A stretch of 24,284 nucleotides of DNA, taken from an uncultured Prevotella sp. GTDB taxonomy: Bacteria > Bacteroidota > Bacteroidia > Bacteroidales > Bacteroidaceae. The stretch lies in contig CAJOHP010000010.1 in the NCBI GenBank assembly GCA_905234355.1, positions 1-24,284 of the forward strand. Direction: 5' to 3'. Shown piece after piece: positions 1-6,213 of the stretch (its first letter is position 1; the number at the start of each line of letters is the position of its first letter). The notes beneath the pieces are model-generated. The model did no database searches, had not been told where the DNA came from, and worked only from the letters and a program-made list of their open reading frames with translations. A program made the position numbers and the translations under genes.

Positions 1-75
1 TACCTTTTTGCACGTTTTCAATACGCGATACGGCAATTTATGTTTTTTTTGCAGAAAACAGAGCGGGAAACGACA

Positions 76-161
76 GAAAACGAGGAATTCGGACGGGTTT
101 TATAACATAGTTTAACTTTGGATTTTTATGCAACTGTAATGCGGGTTAATTCCTCGTTTTC
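76..161. repeat. 14-bp perfect inverted repeat flanking a promoter-like element
   Basis: The left arm GAAAACGAGGAATT (76-89) is the exact reverse complement of the right arm AATTCCTCGTTTTC (148-161). The 58-base spacer contains TAACTTTG at 113-120. The spacer is long for a terminator hairpin, and there is no T run directly after the right arm. It could be a pair of regulator half-sites or a remnant of a long hairpin; the sequence does not decide. Confidence 0.5.
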
Positions 162-236
162 CCCCATCTTGCCTTTTATTTATGGACATTCTGCGTTAAT
201 CTTCGAAAATTGCTTCTCCGTTACAATCTTTTTTCG

Positions 237-244
237 TAACTTTG
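237..244 (+). promoter_or_regulatory. Probable -7 element for purC (TAACTTTG)
   Basis: TAACTTTG matches the Bacteroidetes primary sigma -7 consensus TAnnTTTG and lies 82 bases upstream of the purC ATG. A good -33 TTTG at a spacing of 19-21 is not present; the nearest TTG (210-212) is 24 bases away. The call therefore rests on the -7 box alone. An alternative copy of the same box sits at 113-120. Confidence 0.5.
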
Positions 245-325
245 CGGCCAATATCCCCATGGCATAACGATGGCAACAACCAGCCACCAAAAAAAAAAGA
301 TACAACATAACAACATCATACAGAT

Positions 326-1276
326 ATGGCAAATGCACTGACAAGAACGGACTTCAGCTTTGAAGGCCAAAAGAGCGTGTACCACGGCAAGGTGCGCGAC
401 GTGTATAACATTGGCGACGACCTGCTGGTCATGGTAGCCACCGACCGCATCTCGGCTTTCGACGTGGTGCTGCCCAAGGGCATCCCCTTCAAGGGACAGG
501 TGCTCAACCAGATAGCCGCAAAATTCCTCGATGCCACGACCGACATCTGTCCCAACTGGAAGCTGGCCACGCCAGACCCCATGGTGACCGTGGGACTGCG
601 CTGCGAGGGCTTCCGCGTAGAGATGATCATACGCTCCATCCTCACTGGGTCGGCCTGGCGTGAGTATAAGAACGGATGCCGTGAGCTCTGCGGCGTGCCA
701 CTGCCCGACGGCATGAAGGAGAACGAGCGCTTTCCCGAGCCTATCATCACACCTACGACAAAGGCCGACGAGGGCCACGACATGAACATCTCGCGCGAGG
801 AGATCATAGCACAGGGCATCGTCTCGGCCGAGGACTACGCCGTGATGGAAGACTACACCCGCCGCATCTTTGCCCGCGGACAGGAGATTGCCGCCAAGCG
901 CGGCCTGATACTCGTCGACACCAAGTACGAGTTTGGCAAGCGCGACGGCCAGGTCTATCTCATCGACGAGATACACACCCCCGACTCCTCACGCTACTTC
1001 TATGCCGACGGCTACGAGGAGAAGCTGGCCAAGGGCGAGCCCCAGCGGCAGCTCTCAAAGGAGTTTGTGCGTCAGTGGCTCATCGAGCACCACTTCATGA
1101 ACGAGCCGGGACAGCAGGTGCCCGAGATGACCGACGACTACGTAGACAGCGTGTCGGAACGCTACATAGAGCTCTACGAGCACATCGTGGGAGAAAAGTT
1201 CGACCGTGCCGTCGAGACCGACGACATAGCAGCACGCATAGAGCACAACGTGAGCCAGTGGCTCAAGAACCGATGA
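326..1276 (+). CDS. purC: Phosphoribosylaminoimidazole-succinocarboxamide synthase (SAICAR synthetase)
   Basis: This cytoplasmic enzyme of de novo purine synthesis joins CAIR and aspartate with ATP to give SAICAR. The 316-residue protein has the family landmarks in order: GKVRDVY near residue 21 (nucleotide-binding start), the long insert typical of the larger PurC form, LVDTKYEFG at about 196-204 and DEIHTPDSSR at about 214-223. The last two are the classical SAICAR synthetase signatures. The ATG at 326 begins MANALTRTDF, a usual N-terminus for Bacteroidales PurC. Its TGA overlaps the ATG of the next gene by four bases (ATGA), so purC and menG are probably cotranscribed and translationally coupled. 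purM, another purine gene, lies five genes downstream on the same strand. Identification is secure. Confidence 0.96.
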   Translation: MANALTRTDFSFEGQKSVYHGKVRDVYNIGDDLLVMVATDRISAFDVVLPKGIPFKGQVLNQIAAKFLDATTDICPNWKLATPDPMVTVGLRCEGFRVEMIIRSILTGSAWREYKNGCRELCGVPLPDGMKENERFPEPIITPTTKADEGHDMNISREEIIAQGIVSAEDYAVMEDYTRRIFARGQEIAAKRGLILVDTKYEFGKRDGQVYLIDEIHTPDSSRYFYADGYEEKLAKGEPQRQLSKEFVRQWLIEHHFMNEPGQQVPEMTDDYVDSVSERYIELYEHIVGEKFDRAVETDDIAARIEHNVSQWLKNR

Positions 1277-2007
1277 GCTACCGGCAAGAGACCATCACCC
1301 CCTACCACGACGGCGACAAGGCCAGCCAGGTGGAGACGATGTTTGACCACATCGCCCCGTCCTACGACAAGCTGAACCACCGCCTGTCGTGGAACATAGA
1401 CCGCGGGTGGCGCAGAAAAGCCATCGGCATGCTAGCACCATATCACCCCCAGGCCATGCTCGACATGGCCACTGGCACAGGCGACTTCGCCATACTCGCC
1501 GCACAGATGCTTAAGCCGCAAAGCCTCATCGGGGCCGACATCAGCGAGGGCATGATGGCCATAGGACGCGAAAAGGTGACCAGGGCCGGACTCGACGGCA
1601 TCGTCAACTTCGCCAAGGAAGACTGTCTGCAGCTGTCGTTTGCCGACAACACGTTCGACGCCGTCACCGCTGCCTTCGGCATACGCAACTTCGCCGACCT
1701 GGACCGTGGACTCAGCGAGATGTGCCGCGTGCTGCGAAAAGGAGGACACCTGAGCATCGTGGAGCTCACCTCGCCAGTGGCCTGCCCCATGAAGCAGCTC
1801 TTCAGCATATACAGCCACACCGTGCTGCCCATCTACGGCCGACTCGTCTCGCGCGACAAGAGCGCATACAGCTATCTCACTAAGACCATCGAAGCTTTTC
1901 CGCAAGGAGAGCAGATGGTCGGCATACTCCAAAGCGCAGGATTCAGCCAGGCGTCGTTTCGACGACTCACCTTCGGCATCTGCACCATGTACTTCGCAAC
2001 TAAATAA
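1273..2007 (+). CDS. menG: Demethylmenaquinone / ubiquinone C-methyltransferase (MenG/UbiE family)
   Basis: This is the SAM-dependent C-methyltransferase for the last step of menaquinone synthesis, expected because Bacteroidales use menaquinone for anaerobic respiration. The 244-residue protein begins MSYRQETITP. It shows the UbiE region FDHIAPSYDKLNHRLSW at 24-40, SAM motif I LDMATGTGDFA at 63-73, and the later stretch AAFGIRNFADLDRGL that is diagnostic of UbiE/MenG. The frame is open farther upstream inside purC, but the ATG at 1273 overlaps the purC stop as ATGA and gives the normal N-terminus and length. The gap to aroE is 25 bases, so the three genes look like one transcription unit. A purine, a quinone and a shikimate gene are joined without obvious pathway logic, except that shikimate supplies chorismate for menaquinone. 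Confidence 0.94.
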   Translation: MSYRQETITPYHDGDKASQVETMFDHIAPSYDKLNHRLSWNIDRGWRRKAIGMLAPYHPQAMLDMATGTGDFAILAAQMLKPQSLIGADISEGMMAIGREKVTRAGLDGIVNFAKEDCLQLSFADNTFDAVTAAFGIRNFADLDRGLSEMCRVLRKGGHLSIVELTSPVACPMKQLFSIYSHTVLPIYGRLVSRDKSAYSYLTKTIEAFPQGEQMVGILQSAGFSQASFRRLTFGICTMYFATK

Positions 2008-2032
2008 TCAGCTAAACACCACCACTCAGACT

Positions 2033-2779
2033 ATGGACAAATACGGACTCATCGGCTACCCGCTCGGGCACTCCTTCTCCATCGGCTACCACAACCAGCG
2101 CTTTGCCGACGAAGGCATCAATGCCAAGTACTTCAACTACGAGATTGCCTCTATCGACGAGCTGCCCAAGGTGCTCAACCTCAATCCGGAGCTGCGGGGA
2201 CTCAACGTCACCATACCCTACAAGGAGAAGGTGATGCAGTTTCTCGACTACGTAAGCCCTGAGGCCAGGGCCATCGGAGCGGTCAACGTCATACGGGTGG
2301 AGCACCAAGGTAAGAAAACCGTGCTGAGGGGCTACAACAGCGACGTCATCGGATTCACACAGAGCATAGAGCCCATGCTCGAGCACCACCACAAGAAGGC
2401 ACTCGTGCTCGGCACGGGCGGCGCATCGAAGGCCGTGAGCTACGGACTGCGCTCGCTCGGACTCGAGACCGTAAGCGTGAGCCGATATGAGCGACCGGGC
2501 ACCATACAGTATGACAAAATCACACCCGACGTGGTAGAGGAATACAACGTCATCGTCAACTGCACCCCACTGGGCATGTATCCCAACACCGAGCAGTGCC
2601 CCCAACTGCCCTACGAGGCACTCACACCGAGAAACATACTCTACGACCTCATCTACAATCCCGACGAGACCCTCTTCATGCGCAAGGGCGCTAAATATGG
2701 CGCCAACGTGAAGAACGGACTGGAGATGCTACTGCTGCAGGCCTTTGCCTCGTGGGAGTTCTGGAACGGGCGGGAGTAG
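2033..2779 (+). CDS. aroE: Shikimate dehydrogenase (NADP+)
   Basis: AroE reduces 3-dehydroshikimate to shikimate in the chorismate pathway. The 248-residue protein matches the short form usual in Bacteroidales. The substrate-binding domain begins YGLIGYPLGHSFS (4-16), where the two serines contact shikimate. The catalytic lysine is K64 in LNVTIPYKEKV, and the partner aspartate is D104 in YNSDVIGF. The Rossmann-type NADP-binding glycine motif GTGGAS is at 127-132. NCTPLGMYP follows, and NGLEMLLLQAFASWEFW forms the closing helix. The start at 2033 directly precedes the conserved first strand, so no alternative is needed. Chorismate made downstream feeds aromatic amino acids and menaquinone, which gives a loose link to the preceding menG. 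Confidence 0.95.
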   Translation: MDKYGLIGYPLGHSFSIGYHNQRFADEGINAKYFNYEIASIDELPKVLNLNPELRGLNVTIPYKEKVMQFLDYVSPEARAIGAVNVIRVEHQGKKTVLRGYNSDVIGFTQSIEPMLEHHHKKALVLGTGGASKAVSYGLRSLGLETVSVSRYERPGTIQYDKITPDVVEEYNVIVNCTPLGMYPNTEQCPQLPYEALTPRNILYDLIYNPDETLFMRKGAKYGANVKNGLEMLLLQAFASWEFWNGRE

Positions 2780-2865
2780 CACGACGAGACACGCCCTACC
2801 CCCCTTCACACCAAGCACACATTGTCTACACCTTATTATATATCACGCGCGCGTATATCATCTAC

Positions 2866-4074
2866 ATGACAACGACATTCTTCTATTTCCTTGCATTCAT
2901 AGCCCTGCTCGTGGCCGGCGGATACAGCGTCACACGGCGGTGGGACGATGCTCCCCTCAAGGCGCTGACTAAGAAGACGGACGACATCAACCAGATCACC
3001 CGTAAGTACAACGAGGTGATCAGGGCCATGGAAGACTCCTTTGCCATGGAGGACACGGGCAACTGGTCGTCGGGCATCAGCACAGCCTACACCAAGAAGC
3101 AGTACTCCGATCGCTACGAAGCCCTCAGCCGCGAATATGCGTATGAGCGCAGACAGTGCCTGGAGGCATGGCAGAAGAGCCACCCGCTCTGGGCCAAGGC
3201 CCGCACCACGTGGGGATGGATATTCGTAGCAGGCCTGCTCGGCGCGGTGGTCAGCTGCGTAGGAGCCATGCCGGAGGATGAGACGAGTGCGACACCAGCC
3301 ACTTCGAAGGCCGTGGCCGACAACGAGGTGACCTACTGGGATGCCGACAACATACCCATGCCACACCTGCAGGACGCACGGCAGTATGTGTCGAACCCCG
3401 ACCATGTGCTGGCACAGGCTACCGTGGACAGCATGAACATCGTGCTGCAACAGCTCGACGCTCACTTGGGCATCGAGTCGGTGGTCATTGTGGTGGGACA
3501 CATCGCCGGCGACGATCCCTTCCGCATGGCACAGGACGTGGGCAACAAGTATGGCGTGGGACGCGCTGACCGGGGCCTCGTCATCGTGTGCGGCTATGAG
3601 GACCACTCCATCAACATTTCGCCGGGACGCGCTCTCGAGGCCGACCTCACCGACGCGGAGTGCAACAGGCTGGAAGACGTCTACGTCGTCCCGTCCATGC
3701 GTGCCAACCAGCCAGACAGCGCCATGCTCTATCTGGTGAAGGCTGTCTATGCCGTGCTCGAGAAGAAAGAGCTGCCACAGATGGCAACACTCGCTGCACA
3801 GGACGACAAAGACGACGAGATGGCCATGCTCATCGGACTCTACTTCGCCTTCTTCATCGGCTGGTGCATCTTCTTCTCCCGGCTCAACCGCAAGTATCAG
3901 TGGATAGGACTCCTGGGAGCAGTGCCCCTGCTGCGCAACCCCTTCTACGTGCAAGAAGTGCACTTCAGCGGCGGTGGAGGCGGAGGCTTCGGCGGAGGCG
4001 GAGGTTTCAGCGGAGGCGGTGGCAGCTTCGGAGGAGGCAGCTTCGGAGGAGGCGGAGCCACGTCGAGATGGTAA
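2866..4074 (+). CDS. TPM-domain (YgcG-type) membrane protein with glycine-rich C-terminus
   Basis: The protein is about 402 residues from the ATG at 2866. That start places a hydrophobic helix right at the N-terminus (4-20), whereas the in-frame ATG at 2752 would overlap aroE and add an unlikely leader. In order it has TM1, a charged cytoplasmic-like segment (21-115), TM2 (about 116-134), a TPM domain (about 165-300, containing VVIVVGHIAGDDP, GNKYGVG and RGLVIV), TM3 (about 319-339) and a short hydrophobic stretch near 346-357. It ends in a Gly/Ser/Phe tail of about 30 residues and a terminal SRW. TPM proteins are commonly encoded beside lemA, as here (46-base gap). Their function is poorly known; proposed roles include membrane-associated quality control or phosphatase activity, and none can be assigned here. 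Confidence 0.85.
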   Translation: MTTTFFYFLAFIALLVAGGYSVTRRWDDAPLKALTKKTDDINQITRKYNEVIRAMEDSFAMEDTGNWSSGISTAYTKKQYSDRYEALSREYAYERRQCLEAWQKSHPLWAKARTTWGWIFVAGLLGAVVSCVGAMPEDETSATPATSKAVADNEVTYWDADNIPMPHLQDARQYVSNPDHVLAQATVDSMNIVLQQLDAHLGIESVVIVVGHIAGDDPFRMAQDVGNKYGVGRADRGLVIVCGYEDHSINISPGRALEADLTDAECNRLEDVYVVPSMRANQPDSAMLYLVKAVYAVLEKKELPQMATLAAQDDKDDEMAMLIGLYFAFFIGWCIFFSRLNRKYQWIGLLGAVPLLRNPFYVQEVHFSGGGGGGFGGGGGFSGGGGSFGGGSFGGGGATSRW

Positions 4075-4120
4075 GCCAACAAGCATAAAAATGTCAAACC
4101 TTTAATAAAACAGAACGATT

Positions 4121-4708
4121 ATGAAACTGAGCAAAAGTCTTATCGCAATGATTGCAGCCGTCGTCATCATCGGCGGCTGGGCCATGAGTGCCTACAACGG
4201 CATGGTGGGTGTGGAGGAAGAAGCCACGACGGCACTGGCCAACGTGCAGTCGGCCTATCAGCGCCGTGCCGACCTCATCCCCAATCTGGTGGAGACAGTC
4301 AAGGGATATGCCTCGCACGAGAAAGAGACCCTCGAGGGCGTCATCAGCGCGCGCTCGAAGGCCACACAGATCACCCTCGACCCCACCAACCTCACCCCCG
4401 AGAAGCTGCAGGAGTATCAGAAGGCACAAGGCGAGCTGGGCTCGGCACTGGGCAAGCTCATCGCCATCCAGGAGAACTACCCCGACCTGAAAGCCAATGA
4501 GAACTTCCGCGACCTGCAGGTGCAACTCGAAGGCACGGAAAACCGCATCAACGAGGCACGCAACAAGTACAACACCGCCGTGCAGGCCTACAACGTGAAG
4601 ATACGCCGCTTCCCCAACTCGCTGCTCTCCGGCATCTTCGGGTTCGACCGGATGCAGAAGTTTGAAGCCGAGGCAGGAGCACAGAGCGCCCCGCAAGTGA
4701 AGTTCTGA
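4121..4708 (+). CDS. lemA: LemA family membrane-anchored protein
   Basis: The 195-residue protein has one N-terminal membrane helix (about 5-25) followed by a long alpha-helical domain. The LemA signature NVQSAYQRRADLIPNLVETV lies at 41-60, followed by KGYASHEKETLEGVISARSKA. Near the C-terminus AYNVKIRRFPNSLLSGIFGF is also characteristic. LemA proteins are predicted to sit in the membrane with a helical bundle outside it, and their molecular role is unsettled. The gene follows the TPM-domain gene on the same strand, the standard TPM-LemA pairing, which suggests that the two products work together. The gap to purM contains an inverted repeat (4719-4758) that may separate expression of the two. 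Confidence 0.93.
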   Translation: MKLSKSLIAMIAAVVIIGGWAMSAYNGMVGVEEEATTALANVQSAYQRRADLIPNLVETVKGYASHEKETLEGVISARSKATQITLDPTNLTPEKLQEYQKAQGELGSALGKLIAIQENYPDLKANENFRDLQVQLEGTENRINEARNKYNTAVQAYNVKIRRFPNSLLSGIFGFDRMQKFEAEAGAQSAPQVKF

Positions 4709-4718
4709 CACACACACC

Positions 4719-4758
4719 TGGCAGTGTGAGCACCCCACCCCGTCGTGACACACTGCCA
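4719..4758 (+). promoter_or_regulatory. 10-bp inverted repeat between lemA and purM
   Basis: TGGCAGTGTG (4719-4728) pairs exactly with CACACTGCCA (4749-4758) across a 20-base C-rich loop. The hairpin ends 14 bases before the purM start. No T run follows, so it is not a standard intrinsic terminator. It could be a partial terminator for lemA or an RNA structure affecting purM translation. Confidence 0.4.
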
Positions 4759-4772
4759 CAAAACACAAGCAC

Positions 4773-5954
4773 ATGAGCAACAACCGATACATGCAGCGTG
4801 GCGTCTCGGCCGCTAAGGAAGACGTGCACGCTGCCATCAAAAACATAGACAAGGGCCTCTACCCACAGGCTTTCTGCAAGATTATCCCCGACATCCTCGG
4901 AGGCGACCCCGACTACTGCAACATCATGCACGCCGACGGTGCCGGCACCAAGTCGAGCCTGGCCTACATGTACTGGCGCGAGACCGGTGACCTGAGCGTG
5001 TGGAAAGGCATAGCACAAGATGCCGTCGTGATGAACACCGACGACCTGCTCTGTGTGGGTGCCGTCGAGGGCATACTCGTCTCGTCGACCATAGGCCGCA
5101 ACAAGATGCTCGTGCCCGGCGAGGTCATCTCAGCCATCATAAGCGGCACCGACGAGCTGCTCAGCGAGCTGCGCGACATGGGCATTGGCATCTGGGCCAC
5201 CGGTGGCGAGACAGCCGACGTGGGCGACCTCGTGCGCACCATCATCGTCGACTCTACCGTGACGTGCCGCATGCGACGAGCCGACGTCATCGACAATGCC
5301 CACATCCGCCCCGGCGACGTCATCGTGGGACTGTCCTCTACAGGGCAGGCCACCTACGAGCACTGCTACAACGGAGGCATGGGCAGCAACGGACTCACTT
5401 CTGCCCGGCATGATGTCTTTGCCAAATACCTGGCAGAGAAATATCCTGAGAGCTTCGACCACGCCGTGCCCGACGAGCTGGTCTACAGCGGACGCTACCG
5501 CCTGGACGAGACGCTCGACAGCCTCTCCCCCCTCACAGCCGGACTCACCATGGGGCAGCTGGTGCTCTCCCCTACCCGCACCTACGCTCCGGTCATCAAG
5601 CGGTTGCTCGACGAGATGAGGCCTGAGATACACGGCATGGTACACTGCACCGGAGGCGCACAGACCAAGGTGCTGCACTTCGTAGGACCAGACTGCAGGG
5701 TGGTCAAAGACAACATGTTCCCTGTGCCCCCACTCTTCCAGGCCATACACGACTGCTCTGGCACCGACTGGAGGGAGATGTACCAGGTGTTCAACATGGG
5801 ACACCGCATGGAAATCTACGTGCGTCCCGAGATGGCCCAACAGGTCATCGACATCTCACGGAGCTTCCATATCGACGCCCAGGTGGTGGGACACATCGAC
5901 GAGGGCCAGCGCTCACTCACCATACACAGCGAATATGGCACCTTTGAGTATTAA
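4773..5954 (+). CDS. purM: Phosphoribosylformylglycinamidine cyclo-ligase (AIR synthetase)
   Basis: PurM closes FGAM to aminoimidazole ribotide with ATP, the fifth step of purine synthesis. The protein has 393 residues, longer than the roughly 345 of E. coli, which is normal for the Bacteroidetes version. Visible landmarks are MQRGVSAAKEDVHAAI near the N-terminus, the ATP/Mg loop HADGAGTKS (53-61) and AQDAVVMNTDDLLCVGA (81-97) with its paired aspartates. GIWATGGETADVGDLVRT is the typical PurM glycine-rich segment, and GDVIVGLSSTGQATYE follows. The C-terminal domain starts near TYAPVIKRLLDEM and contains HCTGGAQTKVL. It shares its pathway with purC at the left of the window, although five genes separate them. 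No terminator is seen between it and the tRNA promoter. Confidence 0.93.
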   Translation: MSNNRYMQRGVSAAKEDVHAAIKNIDKGLYPQAFCKIIPDILGGDPDYCNIMHADGAGTKSSLAYMYWRETGDLSVWKGIAQDAVVMNTDDLLCVGAVEGILVSSTIGRNKMLVPGEVISAIISGTDELLSELRDMGIGIWATGGETADVGDLVRTIIVDSTVTCRMRRADVIDNAHIRPGDVIVGLSSTGQATYEHCYNGGMGSNGLTSARHDVFAKYLAEKYPESFDHAVPDELVYSGRYRLDETLDSLSPLTAGLTMGQLVLSPTRTYAPVIKRLLDEMRPEIHGMVHCTGGAQTKVLHFVGPDCRVVKDNMFPVPPLFQAIHDCSGTDWREMYQVFNMGHRMEIYVRPEMAQQVIDISRSFHIDAQVVGHIDEGQRSLTIHSEYGTFEY

Positions 5955-5993
5955 GACATTTAACCACTTTTAACTACAATTTATGCGCTGACA

Positions 5994-6025
5994 TTTGGCG
6001 GTCTCAACTATTCTTCGTACCTTTG
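5994..6025 (+). promoter_or_regulatory. Bacteroidetes-type promoter of the tRNA-Glu gene
   Basis: TTTG (5994-5997) and TACCTTTG (6018-6025) are separated by exactly 20 bases, matching the -33 TTTG / -7 TAnnTTTG consensus of the Bacteroidetes primary sigma factor. It is the best promoter match in the window and lies 18 bases before the mature tRNA 5' end. Confidence 0.85.
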
Positions 6026-6043
6026 CACCGCAATTCAGCGCCT

Positions 6044-6118
6044 GGTCGGTTCATCTAACGGTTAGGATACAAGATTCTCAATCTTGGCATAAGGGTTCGA
6101 TTCCCTTACCGACTACCA
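6044..6118 (+). tRNA. tRNA-Glu (anticodon CTC), CCA encoded
   Basis: The 75-base cloverleaf folds fully. The acceptor stem is GGTCGGT / ACCGACT with a terminal G-U pair, as usual for tRNA-Glu. The D arm is ATCT..AGGAT. The anticodon stem CAAGA/TCTTG encloses loop TTCTCAA with anticodon CTC at 6077-6079. The T arm is AAGGG TTCGATT CCCTT, followed by discriminator A and encoded CCA (6116-6118). It reads GAG codons. The gene stands alone, with its own promoter upstream and an intrinsic terminator 15 bases downstream. Confidence 0.95.
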
Positions 6119-6133
6119 GACAGCAAGTAAGGA

Positions 6134-6170
6134 GCCCTGCAAATCACCGATTTGCAGGGCATCTTTTTTT
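6134..6170 (+). terminator. Intrinsic terminator of tRNA-Glu
   Basis: A perfect 12-bp stem (GCCCTGCAAATC at 6134-6145 and its complement at 6149-6160) closes a three-base loop and is followed by ATC and seven Ts (6164-6170). The T run is only on the plus-strand side, so the terminator serves the tRNA and not the convergent protease gene. Confidence 0.92.
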
Positions 6171-6213
6171 GATTATGCCGCTCAATGATTGACAGGCACT
6201 TAGAAAGAGCAGT

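Larger units (their letters stand above)
1..325. other. Intergenic region upstream of purC
   Basis: No credible coding sequence is seen in these 325 bases. The region is AT-rich with several T runs and an A10 run just before the purC start. It contains two TAACTTTG promoter-like elements (113-120 and 237-244) and a 14-base perfect inverted repeat (arms 76-89 and 148-161). Any gene to the left lies outside the window. Confidence 0.6.

Noticed and set aside
2836..4086. Long minus-strand open frame (416 codons) opposite the TPM-domain gene
   Set aside because: It mirrors a GC-rich gene, has low-complexity Ala/Glu-rich translation from the glycine tail, and shows no family motif. The plus-strand reading has clear domains.
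6044..6118. tRNA-Glu 3' end considered as an attachment site of a mobile element
   Set aside because: No repeat of the tRNA end and no integrase gene nearby; the flanking genes are core-type.
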